64,000 nt of DNA. Origin: Salmonella bongori NCTC 12419 (lineage in GTDB: Bacteria; Pseudomonadota; Gammaproteobacteria; Enterobacterales; Enterobacteriaceae). The position numbers and the translations under genes were made by a program. The DNA is taken from assembly GCF_000252995.1 (NCBI RefSeq), contig NC_015761.1, positions 2,232,001-2,296,000 of the forward strand. Reading direction: 5' to 3'. Positions 34,871-43,968 of this stretch are shown here, in pieces. A model generated the notes under the pieces. The model saw only the letters and a program-made list of their open reading frames with translations, was not told where the DNA came from and did not search any database. Positions within the stretch are counted from its first letter, which is position 1. Each line of letters begins with the position of its first letter.

Positions 34871-35749
34871 ATGACATTAACCCAAATCCACGCCCTGCTT
34901 GCCGTACTGGAGTACGGCGGATTTACCGAGGCCGGCAAACGGCTATACATGACGCAATCCGCGGTCAGTCAGGCTATCTCCGCGCTTGAGGAGGAACTCG
35001 GCGTTGATATATTGATTCGCGAGCGTCGTAAAGAGATTGAACTGACCGCCGCCGGTAGCCGCATCGTCAGGCACTTACGCGCGATCCAGCGCGATGTCAA
35101 CGCGGTAAAAGAGATTGCCGAACAAGAAAAAAAGAACCCAACACGAACCCTACGGATTGGCTGTTTTCCCAGCGCCTGCGCCTGTATTTTGCCCGGTGTG
35201 ATTCGTTATTTTGAAAGCCACCATCCACATGTAAAAATTATTCCCTATGAAGAGAACAGCACGGCGATTATTGATTCTCTACAGGATGAAAGTATTGATG
35301 CCGGTTTTGTTCATTTTCCAGTCAACGGTATGTATTGCGTCCCCATCTACCGGGATAAATTCACCGTAGTAGTGCCTGAAAATCATCCTCTGGCAAGCAA
35401 TAATACAGTCACAGTCGAAGAACTAATGGGCGAGCCGCTTATTGTCAGTAAAGGTCGTTATGAACTAAGTATTATGGCGTTGTTTAAAGAAAAAAGTATT
35501 GAACCGATGGTGAAATATGAATTTAACCATCCAGATACCGCATTAAGTTTTATTCGACAGGGATTAGGTATTGCCCTATTGCCAGAATTAACATTAAAAG
35601 CCACGGCAGGAAAATTATGCTCCGTGGCGCTGGAACCCACCTTTTATCGACAAATTTCCCTGTTAGCAAAAGAACCACCAGTAGAAGGAAGCCCGCTATT
35701 TTTATTGCAGAAATGTATGGAAACCCTGACCGATGAGGGCTTGCTATAA
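34871..35749 (+). CDS. LysR-type transcriptional regulator
   Basis: 292 residues. An N-terminal winged HTH (about 1-60, with TEAGKRLYMTQSAVSQAISA) is followed by a LysR substrate-binding domain beginning at TRTLRIGCFPSACACILPG. The location next to a divergent MFS gene suggests autoregulation and control of the transporter by its substrate (inference). The ligand is unknown. Confidence 0.88.
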   Translation: MTLTQIHALLAVLEYGGFTEAGKRLYMTQSAVSQAISALEEELGVDILIRERRKEIELTAAGSRIVRHLRAIQRDVNAVKEIAEQEKKNPTRTLRIGCFPSACACILPGVIRYFESHHPHVKIIPYEENSTAIIDSLQDESIDAGFVHFPVNGMYCVPIYRDKFTVVVPENHPLASNNTVTVEELMGEPLIVSKGRYELSIMALFKEKSIEPMVKYEFNHPDTALSFIRQGLGIALLPELTLKATAGKLCSVALEPTFYRQISLLAKEPPVEGSPLFLLQKCMETLTDEGLL

Positions 35750-35758
35750 AATAACATC

Positions 35759-35844
35759 GCCTGATGGCATTACGCTTACCAGGTCTACGCTGGCGAACGT
35801 TGCGCCAGGCCGGATGAGGCGTTTAATGCCGCCATCCGGCGCTT
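35759..35844. repeat. REP pair between the LysR gene and glpQ
   Basis: CCTGATGGCATTACGCTTACCAGG-type unit at about 35759-35783, then CAGGCCGGATGAGGCG / GCCGCCATCCGGCGC at 35807-35844, between convergent gene ends. Confidence 0.8.
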
Positions 35845-35865
35845 CACTCCTACTATGTCATACCC

Positions 35866-36936
35866 TTAGTCATTATTTTGCAGAAACATGACCGCTTTAT
35901 CCGGGAAGTCGGTGAACAGCCCGTCGACCCCCGCTTTGTTATACAGGATATCGTACAGCTGATTGACGTCCGTGGCATAGTCCGGCAATTGATCGGCCCG
36001 CACAGTGTAAGGATGCACGACCATCTTATTCTGATGCGCGTCTTGCACCATTCCGGTCAGCTTGATATTCCCTTTGGTAGAACCTTCCGCGACCAACATA
36101 TGATAATCCGGGCCAATGCCGTCCGCATATTCCGCCACCTGCTTCATAGCGCCCGGCTTAAACATCCAGTCGTAGTTGTAATTTACCCAACGACCGTCCG
36201 GCTGTTTCTGCTGTGTTTCATTCCAGTCGGTATACGCAATAAGTTGAACCAGATTGAGATCCATCCCCATTTTAGGTTCCAGTTCATTCTTAATTCGTTT
36301 CAGTTCAGCGACATCAAAACACTGCAAATAGACATTATCCTGTTTGCCGGTGTAACCATACTTCTTCAGCACTTCCAGCGTTTTCGCAGCAATATCTTTC
36401 CCTTCCTGATGATGGAACCACGGCGCTTTAATTTCCGGATAAATACCGATATTTTTACCGGTAGAGTGATTTAATCCCTGAACGAATTCAATTTCCTCTT
36501 CAAAGGTATGAATGCGGAAATCAGATTTCCCCATCGGGAAACGGCCCGGGTAAGTCTGGACTTTTTTGCCGTTTTCAATATCAAACCCTTCGGTAAACTT
36601 CAGGGATTTAATTTCATCCAGCGTAAAATCGATAGCGTAATAGCGCCCATCTTTACGCGCCCGATCCGGAAAACGGTCAGCGACGTCCGTCACCCGGTCA
36701 AGGTAATGGTCATGGAGGACGACCAGATGGTCGTCTTTTGTCATTACCAAATCCTGTTCAAGGTAATCTGCTCCTTGCGCATACGCCATCGCTTTCGCAG
36801 GTAGCGTATGCTCCGGTAGATAACCGCTGGCGCCACGGTGGGCAATGACGACTTTTTCAGCCGCCACGGCGCCGCTTCCGATTACCATTCCTGCCAACAT
36901 CAACGCCACGCTCAGGTTTTTCAGTGTGGTTTTCAT
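35866..36936 (-). CDS. glpQ: GlpQ, periplasmic glycerophosphodiester phosphodiesterase
   Basis: Hydrolyses glycerophosphodiesters to glycerol 3-phosphate, which GlpT imports. 356 residues with a Sec signal ending near AVAA/EK. GDPD-family catalytic region HRGASGYLPEHT, then VVLHDHYLDRVTDV, and calcium-binding acidic residues are visible. It lies 4 bp after glpT, forming glpTQ. Confidence 0.96.
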   Translation of the reverse strand: MKTTLKNLSVALMLAGMVIGSGAVAAEKVVIAHRGASGYLPEHTLPAKAMAYAQGADYLEQDLVMTKDDHLVVLHDHYLDRVTDVADRFPDRARKDGRYYAIDFTLDEIKSLKFTEGFDIENGKKVQTYPGRFPMGKSDFRIHTFEEEIEFVQGLNHSTGKNIGIYPEIKAPWFHHQEGKDIAAKTLEVLKKYGYTGKQDNVYLQCFDVAELKRIKNELEPKMGMDLNLVQLIAYTDWNETQQKQPDGRWVNYNYDWMFKPGAMKQVAEYADGIGPDYHMLVAEGSTKGNIKLTGMVQDAHQNKMVVHPYTVRADQLPDYATDVNQLYDILYNKAGVDGLFTDFPDKAVMFLQNND

Positions 36937-36940
36937 GTTA

Positions 36941-38299
36941 TTAGCCTCCGTTGCGTTTTAACTGCAGCTCATCATGATGGCGTTTTTCGCCAATCATCAC
37001 GACCACCAGCAGGATTACCGCCAGAATGCTGCCGCCAATCATCACCATAAAGCCGCCATCCCAACCGAAGAAATCAACGGTATAACCCACAATGGCGCTT
37101 GCAGCGACAGAACCGCCCAGATAGCCAAACAGACCGGTAAAGCCCGCCGCCGTACCCGCCGCTTTTTTCGGCGCCAGTTCCAGCGCATGAAGACCTATCA
37201 GCATCACCGGGCCGTAAATCAGGAAGCCGATAACGATCATACAAATCATATCAACGGTTGGGTTGCCAGCCGGGTTCATCCAGTAAACGATGGTCGCAAT
37301 AGTCACCAGGGTCATAAAGAAGACGCCCGTCGCGCCACGGTTGCCACGGAATACTTTGTCTGACATCCAGCCACACAGCAGAGTGCCTGGAATACCGGCA
37401 TATTCATAGAGGAAATATGCCCATGAGGATTTATCCAGAGCGAAGTGCTTCACTTCTTTCAGATAGGTCGGTGACCAGTCGAGGATACCGTAGCGCAGTA
37501 AGTAAACAAACACGTTCGCAATAGCGATATACCACAGTAATTTGTTCGGCAGTACGTACTGCATGAAGATTTGCTTCGCCGTAAGCTCTTCTTCTGCTTT
37601 TTCGTTGTAGTCGTCCGGATAGTCGTTTTTATACTCTTCGATAGGCGGCAAACCGCAGGATTGCGGTGTATCGCGCATCATCGCGAAAGCGAACAGCGCC
37701 ACGACGATGGCGCCAAACGCCGGCATATAAAGCGCCGCTTTCCAGTCGTTAAACCAGGCCATCCCCAGCAGGAATAACAGTGGCGGGATCCCACCGCCGA
37801 CGTTATGCGCACAGTTCCAGACCGATACAATCCCGCCGCGCTCTTTCTGCGACCACCAGTGTACCATCGTGCGGCCACACGGCGGCCACCCCATCCCCTG
37901 GAACCAACCGCAAAGGAATAGCAGCACAAACATCACGGCGATGCTGGACGTCGCCCACGGCACAAAGCCCATAAACAACATCACAGCGGCGGCCAGAATC
38001 AACCCTGCCGGTAAGAAAACGCGCGGATTCGAGCGATCGGACACCGAACCCATAATAAATTTCGAAAAACCATAAGCGATGGAAATTCCGGACAACGCAA
38101 AGCCCAGATCGCCGCGCGAAAAACCCTGTTCTACCAGATAGGGCATGGCGAGAGCAAAGTTCTTGCGCACCAGATAATACGCGGCATAGCCAAAGAATAT
38201 CCCCAGGAAAATTTGCCAACGTAGCCGACGATAGGTCGGATCAATCTCCGCCGCTGGCAAGCGCGCTTTATGCGGCGCTGGTTTAAAAATACTCAACAT
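36941..38299 (-). CDS. glpT: GlpT, glycerol-3-phosphate:phosphate antiporter
   Basis: Organophosphate antiporter of the MFS superfamily (also the entry route of fosfomycin). 452 residues, twelve spans, family motif GWFQGMGWPPCGRTMVHWW in the first half. Divergent from glpABC. Frame intact, no disruption that would suggest fosfomycin resistance. Confidence 0.97.
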   Translation of the reverse strand: MLSIFKPAPHKARLPAAEIDPTYRRLRWQIFLGIFFGYAAYYLVRKNFALAMPYLVEQGFSRGDLGFALSGISIAYGFSKFIMGSVSDRSNPRVFLPAGLILAAAVMLFMGFVPWATSSIAVMFVLLFLCGWFQGMGWPPCGRTMVHWWSQKERGGIVSVWNCAHNVGGGIPPLLFLLGMAWFNDWKAALYMPAFGAIVVALFAFAMMRDTPQSCGLPPIEEYKNDYPDDYNEKAEEELTAKQIFMQYVLPNKLLWYIAIANVFVYLLRYGILDWSPTYLKEVKHFALDKSSWAYFLYEYAGIPGTLLCGWMSDKVFRGNRGATGVFFMTLVTIATIVYWMNPAGNPTVDMICMIVIGFLIYGPVMLIGLHALELAPKKAAGTAAGFTGLFGYLGGSVAASAIVGYTVDFFGWDGGFMVMIGGSILAVILLVVVMIGEKRHHDELQLKRNGG

Positions 38300-38571
38300 A
38301 TTGTAGCCTCCGTGGCCCGTCTTTTATTTAGAGGTAAACACCGCAGTTCGTTCAAACAATCCCGCTGCTCCCAGTGTGGCCGCGATGTTAAGTAAAGTTT
38401 TGTCTCATGAATGTGAATTAGAGCACATATTGTTACAGATTTATGAATAATGTTCAGAAAGGCGCACGAAATCACGTTTCATTTTCGAATAATGAGCGAT
38501 TATGCGCGAAATCAAACATTCCATATGTTTTGTATGGCTAAATGATAAAAAACGAACTGTGAGGAAAAACA
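38300..38571. promoter_or_regulatory. glpTQ/glpABC divergent control region: CRP and GlpR sites
   Basis: A near-perfect CRP site TGTGA-ATTAGA-GCACA lies at 38412-38427. A GlpR operator-like sequence ATGCGCGAAATCAAACAT at 38502-38519 matches 14 of 18 positions of the consensus I recall. Further ATGTTC and AACATT fragments nearby suggest additional GlpR sites. This fits known catabolite activation and glycerol-3-phosphate-relieved repression. GAGGAAAA precedes glpA. Confidence 0.8.
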
Positions 38572-40200
38572 ATGAAAACTCGTGACTCGCAAGCAAGTGA
38601 CGTGATTATCATTGGCGGTGGAGCAACAGGCGCAGGGATCGCCCGTGACTGCGCGTTACGCGGTTTACGCGTCATCCTGGTGGAACGGCATGATATTGCG
38701 ACCGGCGCGACCGGGCGTAATCACGGGTTGCTGCACAGTGGCGCTCGTTATGCAGTTACTGACGCGGAATCCGCCCGCGAGTGCATTAGCGAAAATCAGA
38801 TCCTGAAACGAATCGCCCGTCATTGCGTCGAACCGACGGATGGTCTGTTTATCACATTACCAGAAGACGATCTTACGTTTCAGGCTACCTTTATTCGCGC
38901 CTGTGAAACGGCAGGCATTCGCGCTGAAGCTATCGATCCGCAACAGGCTCGCCTTATTGAGCCTTCCGTCAACCCTGCGCTTATCGGCGCGGTAAAAGTG
39001 CCGGACGGCACGGTGGACCCTTTCCGCCTCACCGCCGCCAATATGCTGGACGCCAGAGAACATAGCGCCATCGTGTTGACGGCGCATGAAGTGACCGGAC
39101 TTATTCGCGAAGGCGCAACAATCTGTGGCGTTCATGTGCGCAACTCTCTCACTGGCGAAACCCAGACGTTCCATGCGCCAGTGGTGGTTAATGCGGCTGG
39201 TATCTGGGGTCAACGAATTGCTGAATATGCCGATTTAAACATTCGCATGTTCCCGGCAAAAGGGTCGTTGTTGATCATGGATCACCGAATCAATCAGCAT
39301 GTGATTAACCGCTGCCGGAAGCCGTCGGATGCCGACATTCTGGTGCCCGGCGATACAATTTCGCTGATTGGCACCACGTCTACCCATATTGATTATAACG
39401 AGATAGACAGCAACCGCGTCACCGCCGAGGAAGTCGATATACTGTTACGTGAAGGGGAAAAACTGGCCCCCATCATGGCTAAGACGCGTATTCTGCGTGC
39501 TTATTCCGGCGTCCGCCCGCTGGTAGCCAGTGACGACGATCCCAGCGGCCGTAACGTCAGCCGCGGTATTGTCCTGTTCGACCACGCCGAGCGCGATGGA
39601 CTTGAAGGCTTCATTACCATTACCGGCGGGAAGCTAATGACTTATCGCCTGATGGCAGAATGGGCTACCGACGCTGTATGCCGCAAGCTGGGCAATACCC
39701 GCCCCTGCACCACGGCGGATACGCCGCTGCCTGGCTCAAAAGAGTCTACAGAACGTACACTGAAACGTATTATCTCGCTTCCCGCGCCACTACGCGGATC
39801 GGCGGTTTATCGGCACGGCGATCGCACGCCGGAATGGCTAAGCGAAGGCCGCCAGCATCGTAGTCTGGTCTGTGAATGTGAGGCCGTCACGGCGGGTGAA
39901 GTACAGTATGCCGTCGAAAACTTAACCGTGAATAGCCTGCTGGATCTACGTCGTCGCACCCGCGTAGGCATGGGCACTTGCCAGGGCGAATTGTGCGCCT
40001 GCCGCGCCGCCGGGCTATTGCAGCGTTTTAATGTGACGACCGCCGCGCAATCTATTACACAACTCTCTGAATTCCTGAATGAACGCTGGAAGGGCGTGCA
40101 GCCGATCGCCTGGGGAGACGCGCTGCGCGAAAGTGAATTCACGCGCTGGGTTTACCAGGGATTATGCGGTCTGGAGAAGGAGCATCAGGATGAAATTTGA
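38572..40200 (+). CDS. glpA: GlpA, anaerobic glycerol-3-phosphate dehydrogenase large subunit
   Basis: FAD-dependent catalytic subunit that oxidises glycerol 3-phosphate and passes electrons to menaquinone. 542 residues. N-terminal dinucleotide-binding motif IIIGGGATGAGIARD, central DAO-family domain, and C-terminal BFD-like cysteine region (VCECEAVT, then CQGELCACRA). Overlaps glpB by 11 bp. It relies on menaquinone, made by the men operon at the other end of this window. Confidence 0.97.
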   Translation: MKTRDSQASDVIIIGGGATGAGIARDCALRGLRVILVERHDIATGATGRNHGLLHSGARYAVTDAESARECISENQILKRIARHCVEPTDGLFITLPEDDLTFQATFIRACETAGIRAEAIDPQQARLIEPSVNPALIGAVKVPDGTVDPFRLTAANMLDAREHSAIVLTAHEVTGLIREGATICGVHVRNSLTGETQTFHAPVVVNAAGIWGQRIAEYADLNIRMFPAKGSLLIMDHRINQHVINRCRKPSDADILVPGDTISLIGTTSTHIDYNEIDSNRVTAEEVDILLREGEKLAPIMAKTRILRAYSGVRPLVASDDDPSGRNVSRGIVLFDHAERDGLEGFITITGGKLMTYRLMAEWATDAVCRKLGNTRPCTTADTPLPGSKESTERTLKRIISLPAPLRGSAVYRHGDRTPEWLSEGRQHRSLVCECEAVTAGEVQYAVENLTVNSLLDLRRRTRVGMGTCQGELCACRAAGLLQRFNVTTAAQSITQLSEFLNERWKGVQPIAWGDALRESEFTRWVYQGLCGLEKEHQDEI

Positions 40201-41449
40201 TACGGTTATAATGGGTGGCGGCCTCGCCGGTTTGCTGTGCGGGTTGCAACTCCAGCAGCATGGATTACGCTGCGCTATCGTCACCCGCGGGCAAAGCGCG
40301 CTGCATTTTTCTTCCGGCTCTTTGGATCTCCTCAGCACGTTGCCTGACGGCCAACCGGTGACGGAAATTACCGCCGGGCTTGATGCGCTGCGCAGTCAGG
40401 CGCCGGAACATCCTTATTCGCGGTTAGGCACGCAAAAAGTCCTTACGCTGGCACAGCAGGCGCAAACGCTACTTAATGCCAGCGGCGCGCAGTTATACGG
40501 CGATGTTCAACAGGCGCATCAGCGCGTGACGCCGCTTGGCACATTGCGCTCAACCTGGCTTAGCTCGCCGGAAGTTCCGATCTGGCCGCTGTCAGCGCAA
40601 CGAATTTGCGTCGTCGGTATTAGCGGGTTACTGGATTTCCAGGCGCACCTTGCGGCAGCGTCGCTACGCCAATACGCTCTCAACGTTGAAACCGCAGAAA
40701 TCGACCTTCCGGAACTGGACGTACTGCGCGATAACCCAACAGAATTTCGGGCAGTCACTATTGCGCGCCTGCTCGATAATGAAGAAAAATGGCCGCTGCT
40801 TTACGACGCGCTGTCGCCGATAGCCGCAAACTGCGACATGATCATCATGCCCGCCTGTTTCGGGCTGGCGAACGATACGCTGTGGCGCTGGCTTAACGAG
40901 CGTCTGCCTAGCGCACTCACGCTATTGCCGACGCTGCCACCGTCGGTGCTCGGTATTCGTCTGCACAATCAGCTCCAGCGCCAGTTTGTCCGTCAGGGCG
41001 GTATCTGGATGCCCGGCGATGAAGTGAAGAAAGTCACCTGCCGCCACGGTATCGTGAGCGAAATATGGACCCGCAATCATGCCGATATCCCGCTGCGTCC
41101 GCGTTTTGCTGTACTCGCCAGCGGTAGCTTCTTTAGTGGTGGTCTGGTTGCAGAGCGAAAAGGGATCCTCGAACCGATTTTAGGACTGGACGTACAACAA
41201 ACGGCTACCCGCGCCGAATGGTATCAACAAAATTTCTTCGACCCACAGCCATGGCAACAGTTTGGCGTTATGACGGATAACGCTTTCCGCCCTTCCCTTG
41301 CGGGCAACACGATAGAAAATCTGTATGCAATAGGATCTGTACTGGCGGGGTTCGATCCTATAGCCCAGGGATGCGGCGGCGGCGTCTGCGCAGTCAGCGC
41401 CCTTCAGGCCGCCCATCATATCGCCGAGCGTGCAGGAGAACAGCAATGA
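40190..41449 (+). CDS. glpB: GlpB, anaerobic glycerol-3-phosphate dehydrogenase subunit B
   Basis: 419-residue flavoprotein subunit with N-terminal nucleotide-binding motif VIMGGGLAGLLCGLQL and a C-terminal flavin-binding region ending FDPIAQGCGGGVCAV. The frame is open 37 codons upstream inside glpA. The ATG at 40190, preceded by GGAG, gives the family start MKFDTVIMGGG and length. Its stop overlaps glpC as ATGA. Confidence 0.96.
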   Translation: MKFDTVIMGGGLAGLLCGLQLQQHGLRCAIVTRGQSALHFSSGSLDLLSTLPDGQPVTEITAGLDALRSQAPEHPYSRLGTQKVLTLAQQAQTLLNASGAQLYGDVQQAHQRVTPLGTLRSTWLSSPEVPIWPLSAQRICVVGISGLLDFQAHLAAASLRQYALNVETAEIDLPELDVLRDNPTEFRAVTIARLLDNEEKWPLLYDALSPIAANCDMIIMPACFGLANDTLWRWLNERLPSALTLLPTLPPSVLGIRLHNQLQRQFVRQGGIWMPGDEVKKVTCRHGIVSEIWTRNHADIPLRPRFAVLASGSFFSGGLVAERKGILEPILGLDVQQTATRAEWYQQNFFDPQPWQQFGVMTDNAFRPSLAGNTIENLYAIGSVLAGFDPIAQGCGGGVCAVSALQAAHHIAERAGEQQ

Positions 41450-42636
41450 GCGACACACGTTTTGAAAGTTGTATTAAATGCACGGTGTGCACCACGGCGT
41501 GCCCGGTCAGCCGCGTTAATCCTGGCTACCCTGGCCCTAAACAGGCTGGACCGGATGGCGAACGCCTGCGTCTGAAAGACGGCGCACTGTATGACGAGGC
41601 GCTGAAATATTGCATTAACTGCAAACGGTGTGAGGTCGCCTGTCCGTCGGACGTGAAGATTGGCGATATTATCCAGCGCGCCCGCGCGAAATACGATACG
41701 ACGCGCCCGTCATTGCGTAACTTTATTCTCAGCCATACCGATCTGATGGGCAGCGTTTCAACGCCGTTCGCGCCGGTGGTCAATACCGCCACCGCCTTAA
41801 AGCCAGTGCGCCAGTTGCTTGATTACGCGCTGAAAATCGATCATCGCCGCACCTTACCAAAATACGCTTTTGGCACGTTTCGTCGCTGGTATCGTAGCGT
41901 GGCGCAGCAGCAGGCCAGATACAAAGATCAGGTCGCCTTTTTCCACGGTTGCTTTGTGAATTACAACCATCCGCAGCTCGGTAAAGACCTTATTAAGGTA
42001 CTGAACGCCATGGGTACTGGCGTACAACTCCTGCGTAAAGAGAAGTGTTGCGGCGTGCCGCTTATTGCCAACGGTTTTACGGATAAGGCCCGCAAACAGG
42101 CTATCAGCAATGTGGAATCGCTACGCGAAGCGATTGGCGTCAAAGGTATTCCGGTCATCGCCACCTCCTCCACCTGTACGTTTGCGTTGCGTGATGAATA
42201 TCCTGAAGTACTGGACGTAGACAACACCGGGCTGCGCGAACATATCGAGCTGGCCACCCGCTGGCTGTGGCGCAAACTGGATACCGGCCAAACGCTACCG
42301 CTGAACCCTCTGCCGCTGAAAGTGGTTTACCATACGCCGTGTCATATGGAAAAAATGGGCTGGACGCTTTACACGCTTGAACTGTTGCGTCAAATCCCCG
42401 GGCTTGAGCTGACAGTGCTTGATTCACAGTGTTGCGGCATTGCCGGTACGTACGGCTTTAAAAAGGAAAACTATCCGGCATCTCAGTCCATCGGGGCACC
42501 GCTGTTCCGCCAGATCGAAGAAAGTGGCGCCGACCTGGTCGTCACCGATTGTGAAACCTGTAAGTGGCAAATTGAAATGTCCACAAGCAAACGCTGTGAA
42601 CATCCAATTACTCTGCTGGCAAAAGCGCTGGGTTAA
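41446..42636 (+). CDS. glpC: GlpC, iron-sulfur membrane-anchor subunit
   Basis: Transfers electrons from GlpAB to menaquinone at the membrane. 396 residues from the ATG at 41446. Two [4Fe-4S] motifs CIKCTVCTTACP and CINCKRCEVACP at the N-terminus, then two CCG-type domains (EKCCGVPL and SQCCGIAG) as in heterodisulfide-reductase-like proteins. The in-frame extension inside glpB is rejected. Confidence 0.96.
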   Translation: MSDTRFESCIKCTVCTTACPVSRVNPGYPGPKQAGPDGERLRLKDGALYDEALKYCINCKRCEVACPSDVKIGDIIQRARAKYDTTRPSLRNFILSHTDLMGSVSTPFAPVVNTATALKPVRQLLDYALKIDHRRTLPKYAFGTFRRWYRSVAQQQARYKDQVAFFHGCFVNYNHPQLGKDLIKVLNAMGTGVQLLRKEKCCGVPLIANGFTDKARKQAISNVESLREAIGVKGIPVIATSSTCTFALRDEYPEVLDVDNTGLREHIELATRWLWRKLDTGQTLPLNPLPLKVVYHTPCHMEKMGWTLYTLELLRQIPGLELTVLDSQCCGIAGTYGFKKENYPASQSIGAPLFRQIEESGADLVVTDCETCKWQIEMSTSKRCEHPITLLAKALG

Positions 42637-42865
42637 AGAATTTCCGGGTGGCGGCTTACACCTATCCGCTCTGTAAAGCCTACAGATGCTGATAAGGGTA
42701 AGCTGCACCCCGCTTTATTGCGTTTCCCCTTCCACAAAATTGCACCTGTTGCAATATGACGTATTTATTCCTCACTGCTCTTCGCAAAGAGAAAATTCTG
42801 CACATGCCATCGGCGTCTTAGACGCGTACCGTCATGCTAACTTATGCTGAAGGTGACGGATTACC
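42637..42865. other. glpC-rpn intergenic region
   Basis: 229 bp. A degenerate REP-like stretch (CCGGGTGGCGGCTTACACC with downstream TATCCG) lies right after glpC. The rest holds no recognisable gene or motif. Confidence 0.45.
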
Positions 42866-43828
42866 ATGGCCAAATCAACCACTTCAACACCCCACGATGC
42901 AATTTTTAAAAAAATGATGTCTTATCCTGAGATAGCTCGAGATTTTTTGGATATTCATCTTCCTGCGCCATTACGCGCCATTTGTGATTTAACTACGCTT
43001 AGCCTGGAGTCAACGTCTTTTATTGAAGAAGACCTTCGCGCCTATTATTCCGACATAGTGTGGTCGCTGAAAACCAGTAAAGGTGAAGGGTATATTTATT
43101 GCGTTATAGAGCATCAGAGTACGGCAGTGCCACATATGGCGTTCCGGCTGATGCGTTATGCCACCGCCGCAATGCAACACCATCTTGATGCAGGAAATAA
43201 AACATTGCCTTTAGTCATCCCGGTGCTCTTTTATCATGGTGAACAGAGCCCTTATCCATTTTCGCTTAACTGGCTGGATGAGTTTGACTATCCGCAACTC
43301 GCGCGGCAACTTTATTCGCAAACCTTTCCACTGGTAGACATTACGGTAATTCCAGACGATGACATCATGCAACATCAGCGCGTCGCACTGCTGGAACTGA
43401 TGCAAAAACATATCCGTGATCGTGACTGGATGAGTATGGTTGACAAACTTACTTCCCTTTTAATTGCCGATATCGCTAATGACAGCCAACTGCAAACGCT
43501 GTTTAATTATCTGGTACAGTACGGCGATACTTCCCGGGTGAGCGAGTTTATCCGTGAAGTTGCTGAACGTTCCCCCCATCACAAGGAGAGCTTGATGACA
43601 ATTGCTGAGAGGCTGCGACAGGAAGGCCATCACAATGGGCTACAGGAAGGATTACAACAAGGAATACAGCAAGGAATACAGCAAGGAATACAGCAAGGTC
43701 GGCACCAAGGAACGCAAGAAGAAGCGTTGCGAATCGCGCGCATGATGCTGGAAAAAGGAATCGATCGTGATGCGATTTTGGCCATTACCGGGTTTTCCGT
43801 CGAGGAAGCTATGGCGAACAGCCATTAA
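42866..43828 (+). CDS. Rpn family recombination-promoting nuclease (PD-(D/E)XK, transposase_31)
   Basis: 320 residues. Often labelled a putative transposase, but the family (RpnA-E) is a set of DNA endonucleases that raise RecA-independent recombination. The catalytic pattern is visible: Asp63 (YSDIVW), then Glu82-X-Gln84 (IEHQS). The usual opening TPHDAIFKKMM is present. The C-terminal part has a Gln/Gly-rich run (about 258-281) encoded by 12-bp repeats, then a helical end KGIDRDAILAITG. No terminal inverted repeats or target duplication flank it. Confidence 0.88.
   Translation: MAKSTTSTPHDAIFKKMMSYPEIARDFLDIHLPAPLRAICDLTTLSLESTSFIEEDLRAYYSDIVWSLKTSKGEGYIYCVIEHQSTAVPHMAFRLMRYATAAMQHHLDAGNKTLPLVIPVLFYHGEQSPYPFSLNWLDEFDYPQLARQLYSQTFPLVDITVIPDDDIMQHQRVALLELMQKHIRDRDWMSMVDKLTSLLIADIANDSQLQTLFNYLVQYGDTSRVSEFIREVAERSPHHKESLMTIAERLRQEGHHNGLQEGLQQGIQQGIQQGIQQGRHQGTQEEALRIARMMLEKGIDRDAILAITGFSVEEAMANSH
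43637..43708 (+). repeat. 12-bp tandem repeats within the rpn gene
   Basis: Six consecutive 12-bp units, three of them identical (GGAATACAGCAA at 43661-43696). The preceding and following units are degenerate (GGGCTACAGGAA, GGATTACAACAA, GGTCGGCACCAA). Each unit encodes Gly-X-Gln-Gln-like tetrapeptides, so copy changes stay in frame. Confidence 0.93.
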
Positions 43829-43844
43829 TAAATAGCGCCAGCAC

Positions 43845-43935
43845 GCAGGCCGGATAAGCGAAGTGAACTGAGATCCAAATGTTAGACACAATCTGACATC
43901 TGAGAGAGCCGTTCACATCACCTGTCCGGCCCAGT
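43845..43935. repeat. REP unit interrupted by a palindromic insert
   Basis: The left half GCAGGCCGGATAAG and the right half GCCGTTCAC...TGTCCGGCC match the single REP seen at 32070-32104. Between them lie about 47 bp (43859-43906) containing a hairpin TGTTAGA-CACAA-TCTGACA (43880-43898). Confidence 0.65.
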
Positions 43936-43968
43936 GTGTATTTTCTACCGCCAATAAGCGAAATATCA

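Noticed and set aside
43637..43708. CRISPR-like array
   Set aside because: The repeats are 12 bp, contiguous without spacers and in the coding frame of the rpn gene.
42866..43828. Intact insertion sequence
   Set aside because: The gene is often named a transposase, but it is an Rpn nuclease. No terminal inverted repeats, target duplication or second transposase frame are present.
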